Under the pieces are notes generated by a model. The model did no database searches and was not told where the DNA came from. It saw only the letters and a program-made list of their open reading frames with translations. From Microcaldota archaeon (GTDB lineage: Archaea > Micrarchaeota > Micrarchaeia > Anstonellales > Bilamarchaeaceae): a DNA stretch of 64,000 nt. This document shows positions 1 through 9,152 of this stretch, in pieces. Position 1 is the stretch's first letter; each line of letters opens with the position of its first letter. Location: contig JAUSHJ010000040.1 in the NCBI GenBank assembly GCA_030648615.1, forward strand, positions 1-64,000, written 5' to 3'. Position numbers and translations under genes: made by a program.

Positions 1-1194
1 ACTGCAATTTACGGTATCGTACGAGTACTTTTTGATTTCCTTGGAATTACGCGTGGAGGCTCGGAATTATGGTGGGCTCTTCTGATACTTGGATTAGGTA
101 TGTTTTCCGCAGTGCTGGGCGTGCTCTATTCTTTGCTTGAACATGATCTAAAACGTTTGCTTGCCATGCATAGCATAGAGAATATAGGAATAATATTTAT
201 CGGTCTTGGTGCGGCAGTATTCTTTTCCTGGGCACGGTTACCACAGTTATCTGCGCTTGCATTATTCGCTGCTCTATATCATACACTCAATCATGCACTG
301 TTCAAAAGCTTACTTTTCCTTGGTGCAGGGAGTATTGCATATGCTACACACGAAAGAAATATCGAACATTTAGGTGGGCTTGCGAAGTTCATGCCTGTCA
401 CTGCAATTCTATTCCTTCTTGGTTCAGCTTCCATTGCTGCAATTCCACCACTGAACGGTTTTGTCAGCGAGATACTTACTTTTAACGCACTGTTAGGTGG
501 TATCGGTTCATCAAAAACAGCTTCACTTGTGCTATCTTTAGCAGTATTATTTCTTGCTCTTACCAGTGCCCTTGCAGTTGGTGCTTTCGTAAAAGCTTTT
601 GGTATTCCTTTCCTGGGGTTACCTCGCAGCAAACATGCAACGCATGCAAAAGAAGTTCCGAAAACTATGCTATTGGGTATGGGGATTCTGGCATTGGCAT
701 GCATAGCCGCGGGCGTGTTTCCTGTTATTGCGGCACAATCTTCTATAGGTATTTTCGATTCCCTTGGATTCACAGATGTATCTCCTACAATCGTGACTGC
801 AGCAGAAGGTCTTAATACCTCTACAATCATGCTTCTGTTGATTCTAGGTTCAATTGTTGTTGGAGGAGTAATCTGGCTTATAAGTAGAAGAAAATATGAT
901 CAAATCGGTGAAACCTGGGGTTGTGGAAGTCCAGCAGGAACACCGCAAATGCAGTATTCTGCAGCAGGATTTGCAATGCCTGTAATTAGAGCACTTAATG
1001 CGTGGTTCGACCCATTATCTAAATCTGCAGCCTATGGTTCTGAGTTATTTAATTATTTTATATATGCTCCCTTATCAAATCTATTCAATTCCCTTGCTCC
1101 TCACTCAGCTATTTTCCACACTGGGAAACTTAGCGACTATCTGATGTATCTGTTGGTAACTCTTGCCATAGTATTAATCTATGCACTCTCGTGA
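1..1194 (+). CDS. hyfB: HyfB-like proton-antiporter subunit, 5' truncated by window edge
   Basis: The reading frame is open from base 1, so the ATG at 100 in the ORF track is internal and the gene starts outside the window. The protein is a polytopic membrane subunit of the Mrp/NuoL-NuoN antiporter family, closest in flavour to HyfB/HycC. Visible family marks are 'EHDLKRLLAMHSIENIG' near the start, a helix with the buried Lys in 'NHALFKSLLFLGAG', and the HyfB-like tail 'ETWGCGSPAGTPQMQYSA'. In group 4 hydrogenases and complex I relatives this subunit couples electron transfer to H+ or Na+ movement. The stop overlaps a GTG of the next gene by 4 bp, which indicates an operon. Because the hydrogenase-like subunits downstream lack metal ligands, the driving reaction is unknown. 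Confidence 0.9.
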   Translation, partial: TAIYGIVRVLFDFLGITRGGSELWWALLILGLGMFSAVLGVLYSLLEHDLKRLLAMHSIENIGIIFIGLGAAVFFSWARLPQLSALALFAALYHTLNHALFKSLLFLGAGSIAYATHERNIEHLGGLAKFMPVTAILFLLGSASIAAIPPLNGFVSEILTFNALLGGIGSSKTASLVLSLAVLFLALTSALAVGAFVKAFGIPFLGLPRSKHATHAKEVPKTMLLGMGILALACIAAGVFPVIAAQSSIGIFDSLGFTDVSPTIVTAAEGLNTSTIMLLLILGSIVVGGVIWLISRRKYDQIGETWGCGSPAGTPQMQYSAAGFAMPVIRALNAWFDPLSKSAAYGSELFNYFIYAPLSNLFNSLAPHSAIFHTGKLSDYLMYLLVTLAIVLIYALS

Positions 1195-2849
1195 TCCCTA
1201 TGACTATTGACCTATCTTCGATTGCAATGGCAATTCTTCAAATATTATTCATATTCGGTTTCTCACCTTTACTCATAGGTATTATGCGTAAAGTCAAGGC
1301 ACGCCTCCAGGGAAGAATCGGCAGTCCAATCATTCAACCATACATTGACGTGCTAAAACTTCTTTCAAAAGGTACGGTTAAAAGTTCTATTTCGTCATTC
1401 ATTTTTACCATTGCTCCAGTACTTGGTTTTGTTTCCATTGCAATAGCTGCATTAGCACTTCCAATCATTTCATCATCACCTTTCCTTGTAGTCAGCATAA
1501 TAATATTTGCATATCTTTTCTCCATAGGAAGATTCATGACTGCATTATCTGGTCTTGATGCAGGAAGTGCATTTGGAGGTCTGGGTTCAAGCAGGGAAAT
1601 GCTTTACTCTGTACTTATCGAGCCTGCGCTTTTCGCAGTCATTTTATTTCTGGTTGCTTCAGGCAGTAGTAGTATTACACCAATAGCTGGAAATAGTTGG
1701 GATACATTTGCAATGTCACCTGTTCATTGGTTTGCGGCATTGGCACTTTTTATCATAATTCTAGCAGAAACAGGACGGCTTCCATTCGATAATCCTGCAA
1801 CTCATTTGGAGCTTACAATGGTTCACGAAGCAATGATACTTGAAAATTCTGGACCAAATCTTGCTTTAATTGAATGGGGACACGCATCAAAAATATTTCT
1901 TCTTTTTTCACTGTTAGCGATAATCTTCTTACCAGCATTCCCTCAAGATAGTTTGCTCAGGCCAGCATTTATTCTCGGAATTTCAATTATTCTTGCAATC
2001 GTTACTGCAGTAGTAGAAAGCATAAGCGTTAAAGTGCGTCTTTTCAAAGTCGGAGAATTGATGTTGCTTGCAATGCTCCTTGCAGGTCTTTCACTCCTAA
2101 CAAAAATTTTTGGAAGCGGTTTGCGCCAGGAAGATTTCGCAATAACCCTGCTTGTTTTCCTGATGCTTCTTAGTTCGCTCTATTTCATATTCAGTGCAAC
2201 TTTCAAACGTCGACTTGAGATTTACATTTTCCAAAGTATCTGTCTAGTGCTTATATTTATCCAGCCTGTTCTTTTAGGAGCTGGAGGTACAGAAGATTAT
2301 TTCCGGATTATAACTACGGTTATTTTCAAACTAATCGTGATCCCGTTAATATTCTATCATCTATTCCGTACATTGCCAGGTGAAGTAAAACTACTGCCAA
2401 TTCGTTTCTATAAAGTTTTCAAAGAATCAAAAGATGAACTCAAATTTAATCTGGATTTCGACCCTCTTTTCACCATTGCACCCATATCAACAACACGCGG
2501 ACTTATCTATGCAGGTGTTCTCGTACTTCTCGCATTTATACTTTCCTCATTTTTCGGTGTTACTACACTTGTACTTCCATTCGTTCTTTCTCTAATTCTG
2601 ATAGGTATGCTAATAATCGCCGTTAAAACTCATTTGCTATTGCAGTTGTTCGGTTTTCTTCTCATGGAAAATGGAGTTACATTGTTGCCCTACGCTCTTT
2701 CCATAAAAATACCTATCATAAGCGATATGGTTGCCCTGTTAGATGTTGTATTGTTGATAATACTTGCAGTGCTTCTTACGCTAAAGATACAGGTTAAACT
2801 CGGTACTTTAGATACAAAGGAGCTTGATGAACTTATAGAAAAAAGGTGA
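1191..2849 (+). CDS. Fused HyfC (NuoH-like) and HyfE (NuoK-like) membrane subunit
   Basis: A 552-residue, highly hydrophobic protein. Residues about 1-310 match the HyfC/HycD/NuoH family: 'LQGRIGSPIIQPYIDVLKL' near residue 40 and the quinone-site-like stretch 'ETGRLPFDNPATHLELTMVH' near residue 195. Residues about 330-552 look like HyfE, a NuoK-related subunit, ending with 'FGFLLMENGVTLLPYAL' and a helix-rich tail. HyfC and HyfE are separate proteins of roughly 320 and 215 residues in E. coli, and the length here equals their sum, so this reads as a gene fusion; no HyfD gene lies between them. Start is either the GTG at 1191, overlapping the previous stop, or the ATG at 1200. It belongs to the operon with its neighbours on both sides. 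Confidence 0.82.
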   Translation: MIPMTIDLSSIAMAILQILFIFGFSPLLIGIMRKVKARLQGRIGSPIIQPYIDVLKLLSKGTVKSSISSFIFTIAPVLGFVSIAIAALALPIISSSPFLVVSIIIFAYLFSIGRFMTALSGLDAGSAFGGLGSSREMLYSVLIEPALFAVILFLVASGSSSITPIAGNSWDTFAMSPVHWFAALALFIIILAETGRLPFDNPATHLELTMVHEAMILENSGPNLALIEWGHASKIFLLFSLLAIIFLPAFPQDSLLRPAFILGISIILAIVTAVVESISVKVRLFKVGELMLLAMLLAGLSLLTKIFGSGLRQEDFAITLLVFLMLLSSLYFIFSATFKRRLEIYIFQSICLVLIFIQPVLLGAGGTEDYFRIITTVIFKLIVIPLIFYHLFRTLPGEVKLLPIRFYKVFKESKDELKFNLDFDPLFTIAPISTTRGLIYAGVLVLLAFILSSFFGVTTLVLPFVLSLILIGMLIIAVKTHLLLQLFGFLLMENGVTLLPYALSIKIPIISDMVALLDVVLLIILAVLLTLKIQVKLGTLDTKELDELIEKR

Positions 2850-2855
2850 AAACAT

Positions 2856-4322
2856 ATGCTTGAACTAATAATCCTTCCTCCAATAATTTGCGGTTTACTT
2901 GCATTCCTATTCTCGAAACGCCCAAGAGTTTCAGAAATTGTAGCTATCGCAGGAGTACTACTTGCAGCGTTCTTTGCACTTTTTTCAGTCTGGAGTTTTT
3001 TACAGTCTCCGGTGGGATTTACTGATTTCTACGGTTTCCTTTACATGGATTCTATTTCGGCTTTATTCACAGCACTTACAACTGTCGTTGCAGTTTTTGT
3101 CTTCATCTATTCAATCGGTTATATCCGTCATGAAGTCGAAGAAAAATCTATTGAAGAACATAAAATAGGAGAGTATTATGGTCTTCTTTCCTTTTTTCTT
3201 GCAGTCATGCTTCTTGCTACGCTTGCAGCAAATATCGTTGTGATGTGGGCATTTATAGAAGCCACGACACTGGCATCAGTTTTCCTCATAAGTTTTTACA
3301 ATACTTCTAATTCGATAGAAGCAGCATGGAAGTTTTTCATAATTAATTCAGTTGGTATTCTTCTGGCACTTGTAGGGATAATGTTTCTTCTATATGCAGT
3401 ACTTCAGCCTGGGTTAGAATCTCACGGAGATTGGGTCAGCTTGCTTGCTCTTCACAGTGGAGCAAACATATTTTTCCTGAAGATCGCATTTGCATTTATC
3501 ATAGTTGGATTCGGTACGAAAGTTGGTTTTGCTCCGCTTCACGTATGGCTTCCTGATGCGCATAGCCAGGCTCCGACACCTGTAAGTGCACTTCTATCAG
3601 GTGTTCTACTGAACATAGCTTTCTACGGGATAGTAAGAGCGTATATGATAATTTCTCCGTATCCCGAGCTTGTTGCATTTGCTTCAAATTTGCTTATAGT
3701 TTTCGGTCTGCTTTCACTTGTCATCGGTGCACTTCGTTTGTACTTTCAGGATAACCTCAAACGCATGCTTGCATACTCCAGTGTCGAAAATATGGGTATA
3801 GTCGCGCTTGCACTTGGTCTGGGTGGCCCTATCGGAATATTTGCTGCTCTTTTCCATATGGTTTCTCATTCTTTGGCAAAGTCACTCGCATTTCTCACAA
3901 GTGGAATGGTGGCATTTGCTTTCGGTACCAAGGAAATACGGTTAATAAGAGGTGCTGCACAGAAAATTCCTCTGGTGGCAATTCCATTTGTTTTCATAGC
4001 CATAGGCATTGCAGGCAGTCCTCCGTTCGGTACATTCTTCTCTGAAATAGGTATTCTTGCAGTTTCTCTTTCCGCAGGACAGTTAGTGGTTGCTGCTATT
4101 TTCATAATTTTTACTACAATTACTTTTGCCAGTTTGCTTTACCGTACTTCTGGCATGTGTTTCGGGGAAAAATCAGAAAACGCAACAGATTTTACTCCAG
4201 ATATTACGATGATGTTTTCATTCATTGCTCTTCTGGTACTTGCAATATACTTTGGCATAGCGCCTCCGGGTGAATTTATCAAGCTTCTTCAGTTGGCAGT
4301 ACAGGCTATAAAAGGTGGTTAA
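2856..4322 (+). CDS. hyfF: HyfF-like proton-antiporter subunit
   Basis: A 488-residue polytopic membrane protein of the NuoL/NuoM/NuoN antiporter family. The core signature 'KVGFAPLHVWLPDAHSQAP' near residue 225, the helix with 'HMVSHSLAKSLAFL' near residue 330, and 'NLKRMLAYSSVENMG' near residue 305 are all present, including the conserved Lys residues of the proton channel. The gene starts 6 bp after the HyfC-HyfE fusion and runs into the HyfG-like gene, so it is part of the same transcript. Its likely role is ion translocation in the membrane arm of the complex. HyfF is the best name by gene order; HyfD or NuoN-like are alternatives. Confidence 0.88.
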   Translation: MLELIILPPIICGLLAFLFSKRPRVSEIVAIAGVLLAAFFALFSVWSFLQSPVGFTDFYGFLYMDSISALFTALTTVVAVFVFIYSIGYIRHEVEEKSIEEHKIGEYYGLLSFFLAVMLLATLAANIVVMWAFIEATTLASVFLISFYNTSNSIEAAWKFFIINSVGILLALVGIMFLLYAVLQPGLESHGDWVSLLALHSGANIFFLKIAFAFIIVGFGTKVGFAPLHVWLPDAHSQAPTPVSALLSGVLLNIAFYGIVRAYMIISPYPELVAFASNLLIVFGLLSLVIGALRLYFQDNLKRMLAYSSVENMGIVALALGLGGPIGIFAALFHMVSHSLAKSLAFLTSGMVAFAFGTKEIRLIRGAAQKIPLVAIPFVFIAIGIAGSPPFGTFFSEIGILAVSLSAGQLVVAAIFIIFTTITFASLLYRTSGMCFGEKSENATDFTPDITMMFSFIALLVLAIYFGIAPPGEFIKLLQLAVQAIKGG

Positions 4323-4323
4323 T

Positions 4324-5901
4324 ATGGCAGATGAACTAAAACAATTCACAGAAACTTTCGAAAAATCTCTAAAGCCAGGTGCTTTGAAATCATCAGATGA
4401 ACGTGGTAACTGTATCTGGTTAACTGTTCGTCAGAGTGATCTTTTGCAAGCCTGCCAGGTGTGCATGGCCAATGATAGTGTTTTTGATTCTGCTTTCATA
4501 TCCTCTCGAGGCAATGAGCCTGCCAGTTCATTCATAGTCTATTACCTCTTTCGCTCAGCAGCTCTTGGTAAAATGGTCGTAGTGCAATCACAGGGCAAGG
4601 AATTCGACGCAATATCTGCCGACGTCAATGCAGCACGTTGGGACGAAAGAAAAATGCAGGATCTTACTGGCTTGAAATTTACGAATATTCCAGATTCCAG
4701 ACCTCTTATTTTTCATCCAGAAAGTGAAATGCCAGATAAGCACCCGATTGGCGGCAAACAATTAATCAAGCCAAAAAATCAGGATTATCCTATAGCTGGT
4801 ACTGGTATGGAAGGTGAGTTTCAGATTGCAGTTGGCCCGGTTCATGCAGGTATAATCGAGCCAGGACACTTTAGATTTCATGTTTTAGGTGAACAGATAA
4901 ATAAATTAGAGACAAGGATGTTCTATCTTCATCGTGGCATTGAGAAATCACTGGAAGGTAAGAATCTGGTAGAATCCTTACCTATGATTGAGCAGATTTC
5001 AGGGGATGAATCAGTAGCCAATAGCGTTGCCTTTTGCCATGCTGCCGAGCGTGCATTTTCTTTAACTGTTCCGAAACGCGCAGAATTCATACGTGCAATT
5101 CTTCTTGAATTAGAAAGAATATATAGTCATCTTGCCGATCTCGGTGGTATGCCTACTGATGTTGGTTTTTATTTTGCAGCTTCAAGATTTGCAGTGCTTC
5201 GTGAAGATATGATGCGGCTTAATCAGCAAGTTTCTGGCAACCGCTTCCTTCGTGGCATTTGCGCAGTAGGTGGAGTAACGAGTGATATTGATAAAAGTAA
5301 AACATTTATCATTACCAAAACGCTTGATGAGTTCCTAAAACGTTTCGAAGCAATAGAACACACAACATTAACATCATCTACTTACTTGGATAGAGTATTT
5401 TCAACCGGAAAAGTACCAAAGAGTGCTGCAGAAGACCTGGCATTGGTGGGTCCTGTTGCACGTGCATGCGGCATAAGCTGTGATTTGAGAAAGTCACTTC
5501 CGTATTCTGTTTATTCTGATCTATCAATCAATGAGTCAATGGAAGCAAATGGCGATGTTTTATCCAGGTTTTTAGTGAAAGCCAGTGAAGTTAAAGAATC
5601 GGTAAGGCTCGTAAAATGGCTCGTGCATAATTTGCCTTCAGGAACTTTAAGTTGCCCGGTGAAATTGCCATCAGATGAGGAAGCAGTACATTTTGGAGTA
5701 GGATGGGCAGAAGCACCAAGAGGCGGTTGTACGTTCTTTATAGAACTTTCCGACAGTGGAAAAATAGATCGGCTTGCCTGCAAAACTCCATCATTCAGAA
5801 ATTGGCGTGGCATAGAAACTTGTACCGATGGAAACATAGTCCCGGATTTCCCATTAATCAACAAAAGCTTTAACATGTCCTATGCTGGGACAGATCTATG
5901 A
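4324..5901 (+). CDS. hyfG: HyfG-like large subunit (NuoC-NuoD fusion) without NiFe ligands
   Basis: The first 150 or so residues form a NuoC-like domain and the rest is related to the large subunit of group 4 [NiFe] hydrogenases and to NuoD ('FRFHVLGEQINKLETRMFYL', 'HRGIEKSLEG', 'LELERIYSHLADLGGM'). The N-terminal nickel motif RxCGxCxxxH is replaced by 'EQISGDESVANS' (Cys to Ser and Glu, His to Asn), and the C-terminal DPCxxCxxR motif is absent; the protein ends '...MSYAGTDL'. It therefore cannot bind a NiFe centre in the usual way, as described for Ehr complexes. The ATG at 4324 is preferred because GGTGG lies just upstream; the track start at 4315 is that Shine-Dalgarno GTG. The start overlaps the previous stop codon region by operon logic, not by sequence. 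Confidence 0.85.
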   Translation: MADELKQFTETFEKSLKPGALKSSDERGNCIWLTVRQSDLLQACQVCMANDSVFDSAFISSRGNEPASSFIVYYLFRSAALGKMVVVQSQGKEFDAISADVNAARWDERKMQDLTGLKFTNIPDSRPLIFHPESEMPDKHPIGGKQLIKPKNQDYPIAGTGMEGEFQIAVGPVHAGIIEPGHFRFHVLGEQINKLETRMFYLHRGIEKSLEGKNLVESLPMIEQISGDESVANSVAFCHAAERAFSLTVPKRAEFIRAILLELERIYSHLADLGGMPTDVGFYFAASRFAVLREDMMRLNQQVSGNRFLRGICAVGGVTSDIDKSKTFIITKTLDEFLKRFEAIEHTTLTSSTYLDRVFSTGKVPKSAAEDLALVGPVARACGISCDLRKSLPYSVYSDLSINESMEANGDVLSRFLVKASEVKESVRLVKWLVHNLPSGTLSCPVKLPSDEEAVHFGVGWAEAPRGGCTFFIELSDSGKIDRLACKTPSFRNWRGIETCTDGNIVPDFPLINKSFNMSYAGTDL

Positions 5902-5910
5902 GGTATTATT

Positions 5911-6465
5911 ATGATAATAGAAACACTGAAATCTATATTTGTTTGTTACACCGATCATGTTTCGGAAAATTCTCCGGATCCTGATATACGTGCAGTTGCA
6001 CTATTGCTTAAACAACGACCACTGTCCCGTTTCTCACGTTCTATTCACGTGCGTATGGTTGACTGCGGTTCTTCTAACGATGTTGAGCTTGAAGAAGGAC
6101 TGATGATGTCGCCACGCGTAGATGCTGAACGTTTTGGTATACATTTTGTTGCTTCTCCTCGTCATGCAGATGTGCTTCTTGCTACAGGCCCAGTAGCACA
6201 AAATATGCGTAATGCACTTGTAAGAACCTATGAAGCCATGGCTGAACCGCGTGCCGTGGTAGCTGCGGGTGATGGAGCTTGTACTGGCTGGCCTTTCAAA
6301 GGTAGCTATGCACTAGCTGACAATGGCAGTGGAAGAGTGGAAGATGTTGTGCCAGTGGCTGTAAAAATTCCAGGTAATCCTCCAAGTCCCTATCAGCTTC
6401 TTGCTGGTATTTTGAAAGTAGGTATGATTCTAGATCAGAAAAGACGTGAAATGAGAAAAATATAG
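5911..6465 (+). CDS. hyfI: HyfI-like small subunit (NuoB family) with depleted FeS ligands
   Basis: A 184-residue protein of the NuoB/HycG/HyfI family. Family residues are clear in 'RSIHVRMVDCGSSNDVELE', 'ERFGIHFVASPRHADVLLA' and 'GPVAQNMRNALVRTYEAM'. In hydrogenases and complex I the sequence is GSCNGCE, and later GDCA and GCPPSP, giving the four Cys ligands of the proximal [4Fe-4S] cluster. Here these read GSSNDVE, GDGAC and GNPPSP, so at least three ligand positions are gone. A Cys before the first motif and one in 'GDGACTG' remain. Together with the ligand-less HyfG partner this argues for a complex that no longer carries out hydrogenase chemistry. The gene sits 9 bp after HyfG and closes the operon. 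GAGG lies upstream of its ATG. Confidence 0.85.
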   Translation: MIIETLKSIFVCYTDHVSENSPDPDIRAVALLLKQRPLSRFSRSIHVRMVDCGSSNDVELEEGLMMSPRVDAERFGIHFVASPRHADVLLATGPVAQNMRNALVRTYEAMAEPRAVVAAGDGACTGWPFKGSYALADNGSGRVEDVVPVAVKIPGNPPSPYQLLAGILKVGMILDQKRREMRKI

Positions 6466-6649
6466 TAGTAATATTTTAGTAGTAAAATTTAGTAGCAACT
6501 CTCGATTTAACTATCTTTTTACATACTTTTTACTCACTTTCGATAGGTTAGTTTTTAAATACTTCTGTGTATAATAGCTATTAAGATAAAATTACCCGCC
6601 TAGCCGTAGTTAATTTTGTTTGGTGAGGTGGGGCTAGAAGGTAATCTAA
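6466..6649. promoter_or_regulatory. Intergenic leader with TATA-like box before the first carbonic-anhydrase-like gene
   Basis: AT-rich spacer after the Ehr operon. A TATA-like TTTTTAAATAC lies near 6553-6563. Further down, CTAGCC near 6601 can pair with GGCTAG near 6631, enclosing a GGTGAGGTGG Shine-Dalgarno-like stretch, so the leader could form a hairpin over its own ribosome site. No coding potential is seen. Confidence 0.4.
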
Positions 6650-7861
6650 ATGACCACCACACATAAATCTTCACTCACTAATGGTAGAAGAAAACCTCAT
6701 TCTAATCCAGTTAGAAATTTTCATTTAAGTAGTCCTCTAGTTGAAATACTTCCTCATAAGCAAAAAAGAAATAAACACGGACGTATCTCTATTCCAGAAT
6801 CTTATGAAATATTAAGATATGGTGCTGCTATGGGTCAAAGAAGAACAACTCCTTCGAAAACTGCAAGATGCTCATTTAGGAGAGTGATGGGAAATATCTT
6901 TGAACATGATAATATAATTGCAAGAAGAGAGCTGAAGCGAATGTTTGAAAGAATAGAAATATACGGAGCGTTTTTAGTGCTTGGTCATGGTGGCGGATTG
7001 CCATGCGGAGCAGTTTCGGCAAAACAGAGCCATGCCGAGCATTCTTTAGAAGAGCACTCTTCAATACTGCAAGTTCTTGAAAAAATTCCATCCGAAGTTC
7101 TTGGACGCGCATCACCTATAGCAGAAACATTAAATGCGCGACATCAGGCAAGTATGCTTTTGGATGATCATGAATTTGGTGCAATAATAAGAGAGAGAAA
7201 TATAACTGTAGTTACAGGTATATGCACAGATAGCGAAATACGTTTTGAAGCATTAAATCGTACGGGCTGGAATACAAGTCAACTAATTGAGCAACATCCT
7301 TTATTAGGTACATTGAGCAAACAAATGAAAAAAGCACTTAAAATCATGGTAATAGATGGAAAAGATATTAAGGAACAGTTTGCTCATGTTTTATTTGTAT
7401 GGGATCCTGAAGACTTAAAAAAAGTAAATGGTCAAGACAGAAATGAATTATCTGTTGGGGGGATTTGTTGTGTTGATGCAAGATTGCCTCCGAGAACACC
7501 TGGGCCAAGATTCATATTAGGGGTACGTCCTGGAGAAGCCGCAGGGGTAACCTGTGCTGTAAATGGAAGCGTAGATTTCACTGGTGGTGAAATTGCATCT
7601 ATAAAATACCTATTAGATCATGTTAAAGGAATTGCACCTCATTTAGGGGGAAATGGTCACATTGTAACATTCGCATCTAATTTGGAAACTGCAGAAATGA
7701 TCAGAAGAAGTATAATCGCCGATGGTACAGTCGATGAAGAAACGCAAGATGGGAAGACTATAAGCATTGCTTCGTTCAATGGAAGATCTTTGATAGTAAG
7801 GAACGAACATTTTGAACAAGAAATAGTCATGCCATATAATCCAGTTGCAAGAATATTCTGA
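6650..7861 (+). CDS. Beta-carbonic-anhydrase-like protein, permuted motif order, copy 1
   Basis: A 403-residue protein not assigned to a named family with certainty. Residues 76-122 read 'FRRVMGNIFE' then 'VLGHGGGLPCGAVSA', resembling the RNAGN and HxxCGA motifs of beta-carbonic anhydrases, with His113 and Cys119 as possible zinc ligands (spacing wider than HxxC). 'NITVVTGICTDSEIRF' near residue 185 resembles the strand that follows in that family. Near residue 274 'CVDARLPPR' resembles the CxDSR zinc/catalytic motif, which normally comes first. The order is thus permuted, or the protein has two half-domains. The next gene is a paralogue that keeps every one of these residues. GGTGAGGTGG lies upstream, 20-30 bp from the ATG. 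Zinc hydrolase or lyase activity is inference. Confidence 0.45.
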   Translation: MTTTHKSSLTNGRRKPHSNPVRNFHLSSPLVEILPHKQKRNKHGRISIPESYEILRYGAAMGQRRTTPSKTARCSFRRVMGNIFEHDNIIARRELKRMFERIEIYGAFLVLGHGGGLPCGAVSAKQSHAEHSLEEHSSILQVLEKIPSEVLGRASPIAETLNARHQASMLLDDHEFGAIIRERNITVVTGICTDSEIRFEALNRTGWNTSQLIEQHPLLGTLSKQMKKALKIMVIDGKDIKEQFAHVLFVWDPEDLKKVNGQDRNELSVGGICCVDARLPPRTPGPRFILGVRPGEAAGVTCAVNGSVDFTGGEIASIKYLLDHVKGIAPHLGGNGHIVTFASNLETAEMIRRSIIADGTVDEETQDGKTISIASFNGRSLIVRNEHFEQEIVMPYNPVARIF

Positions 7862-7967
7862 TTTTTTATCTAAGCGGGTTGATTAAAAAGCTTTTCGTCA
7901 CTAATCATGACTATCATAAAACCTTCTAGTCAGTGCTAGGTAGGTATGATACCACATAAGTGAAAAA

Positions 7968-9152
7968 ATGCATTCGTTAAAACGCACAGAATCGAATAGA
8001 CTAGTTTTAGGTAGAGATATTACTGCGACTGTAGGGTCATTAAAACCGAGAGCATACGGTAAATTACTTACACAAGGTAAAATATCTGTACCAGAATCTT
8101 TTTATTTATTAGATCATGGTTTTACGGATTTTCAAACTAAGCCAGAACCTACTAAAACTAGATTATGTGAGCTTAGAAGAGTTGCTGGTAACATTTTTGA
8201 AGCAGAGGATCATGTGGCTAGAAGAGAAATAAGAAAGATGCTTACTAATGTGAAAGATGAAGGAATATTTTTGATACTCGGACATGGCGGGTCAATCCCA
8301 TGTGGTGCAGTATCAGCAAAGAAAAAATTACTTACTGATGGAATCGATGTGCATGAAAATATATCTCATATCTTAGATCACATACCGGTTGGGATACTTG
8401 GATTAAATTCACCAGAAGCAGAAGAACTAAATGCGAGGCATCAAGCAACTTTGCTTTTGGATGATTCTGAATTTAGTGCAATTATAAACGATAAACACAT
8501 AAGTGTAGTGACAGGTATATGTACCGATACCGGAATAAATTTCAACGTAATTAGAGAAAGTAAATCAGATGGTATACTAAATCCAGGTTCAGTATTGGTG
8601 GCATTAAGTGATCAATTAAAAAGAGGATTATCAACTGCCTTAGAAGAAGGAAAAAATTTACAAAAACATTTTGCACACGTTATGTTTATCTGGGATCCAC
8701 AAGAAATGGCACATGTGATGAATCCAAAAAGTGAACCTCTGGAATTGGTAGGGTTATGTTGTATCGATGGGAGATTACCTCCAAGAGTCCCAGGTCCAAG
8801 ATATATATTTAGAACCAGAGCAGGAGAAGCAGTTTCAGTTACTTGTTCTATCAATGGAAAAGTCGAATTTACAAAAGGTGAACTGGGGTCAGGTCTTTAT
8901 GGTCTAAACCAGGTTTACGGATTGGCACCAGGTAGAGATGGAAACTGGCATGTTCTTGCATTTGCTTCTAGTATGGAGCATGCTCGAATGATTAGAGAAG
9001 CTGTTTTAGAAATGCCAGAATTTGTTAGTTTGACAAAAGGTGGAGCCACAATCAGTGTTGGTTTTTTTGATGGCGAATTGTTGGTACTGAGAAATGGAGT
9101 TTCAGGTATAACTATAAGAAGACCGTATATTCCAGATACTCCAATCCTCTAG
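7968..9152 (+). CDS. Beta-carbonic-anhydrase-like protein, permuted motif order, copy 2
   Basis: A 394-residue paralogue of the preceding gene; the two align over nearly their whole length. Shared blocks include 'RRVAGNIFE', 'LGHGGSIPCGAVSAK', 'LNARHQATLLLDD', 'VVTGICTDTGI', 'FAHVMFIWDP' and 'CCIDGRLPPRVPGPR'. The conservation of His, Cys, and the C-x-D-x-R set between otherwise diverged copies suggests they are functional ligands or catalytic residues. The similarity to beta-carbonic anhydrase motifs is described under copy 1. The stop codon overlaps the stop of orc1 on the opposite strand by 4 bp. The spacer before it (7862-7967) is short and shows only an AAGTGA ribosome-site-like stretch, so co-transcription with copy 1 is likely. 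Confidence 0.45.
   Translation: MHSLKRTESNRLVLGRDITATVGSLKPRAYGKLLTQGKISVPESFYLLDHGFTDFQTKPEPTKTRLCELRRVAGNIFEAEDHVARREIRKMLTNVKDEGIFLILGHGGSIPCGAVSAKKKLLTDGIDVHENISHILDHIPVGILGLNSPEAEELNARHQATLLLDDSEFSAIINDKHISVVTGICTDTGINFNVIRESKSDGILNPGSVLVALSDQLKRGLSTALEEGKNLQKHFAHVMFIWDPQEMAHVMNPKSEPLELVGLCCIDGRLPPRVPGPRYIFRTRAGEAVSVTCSINGKVEFTKGELGSGLYGLNQVYGLAPGRDGNWHVLAFASSMEHARMIREAVLEMPEFVSLTKGGATISVGFFDGELLVLRNGVSGITIRRPYIPDTPIL

Noticed and set aside
4324-6465. Functional group 4 [NiFe] hydrogenase
   Set aside because: Both nickel motifs in HyfG and most cluster Cys in HyfI are missing.
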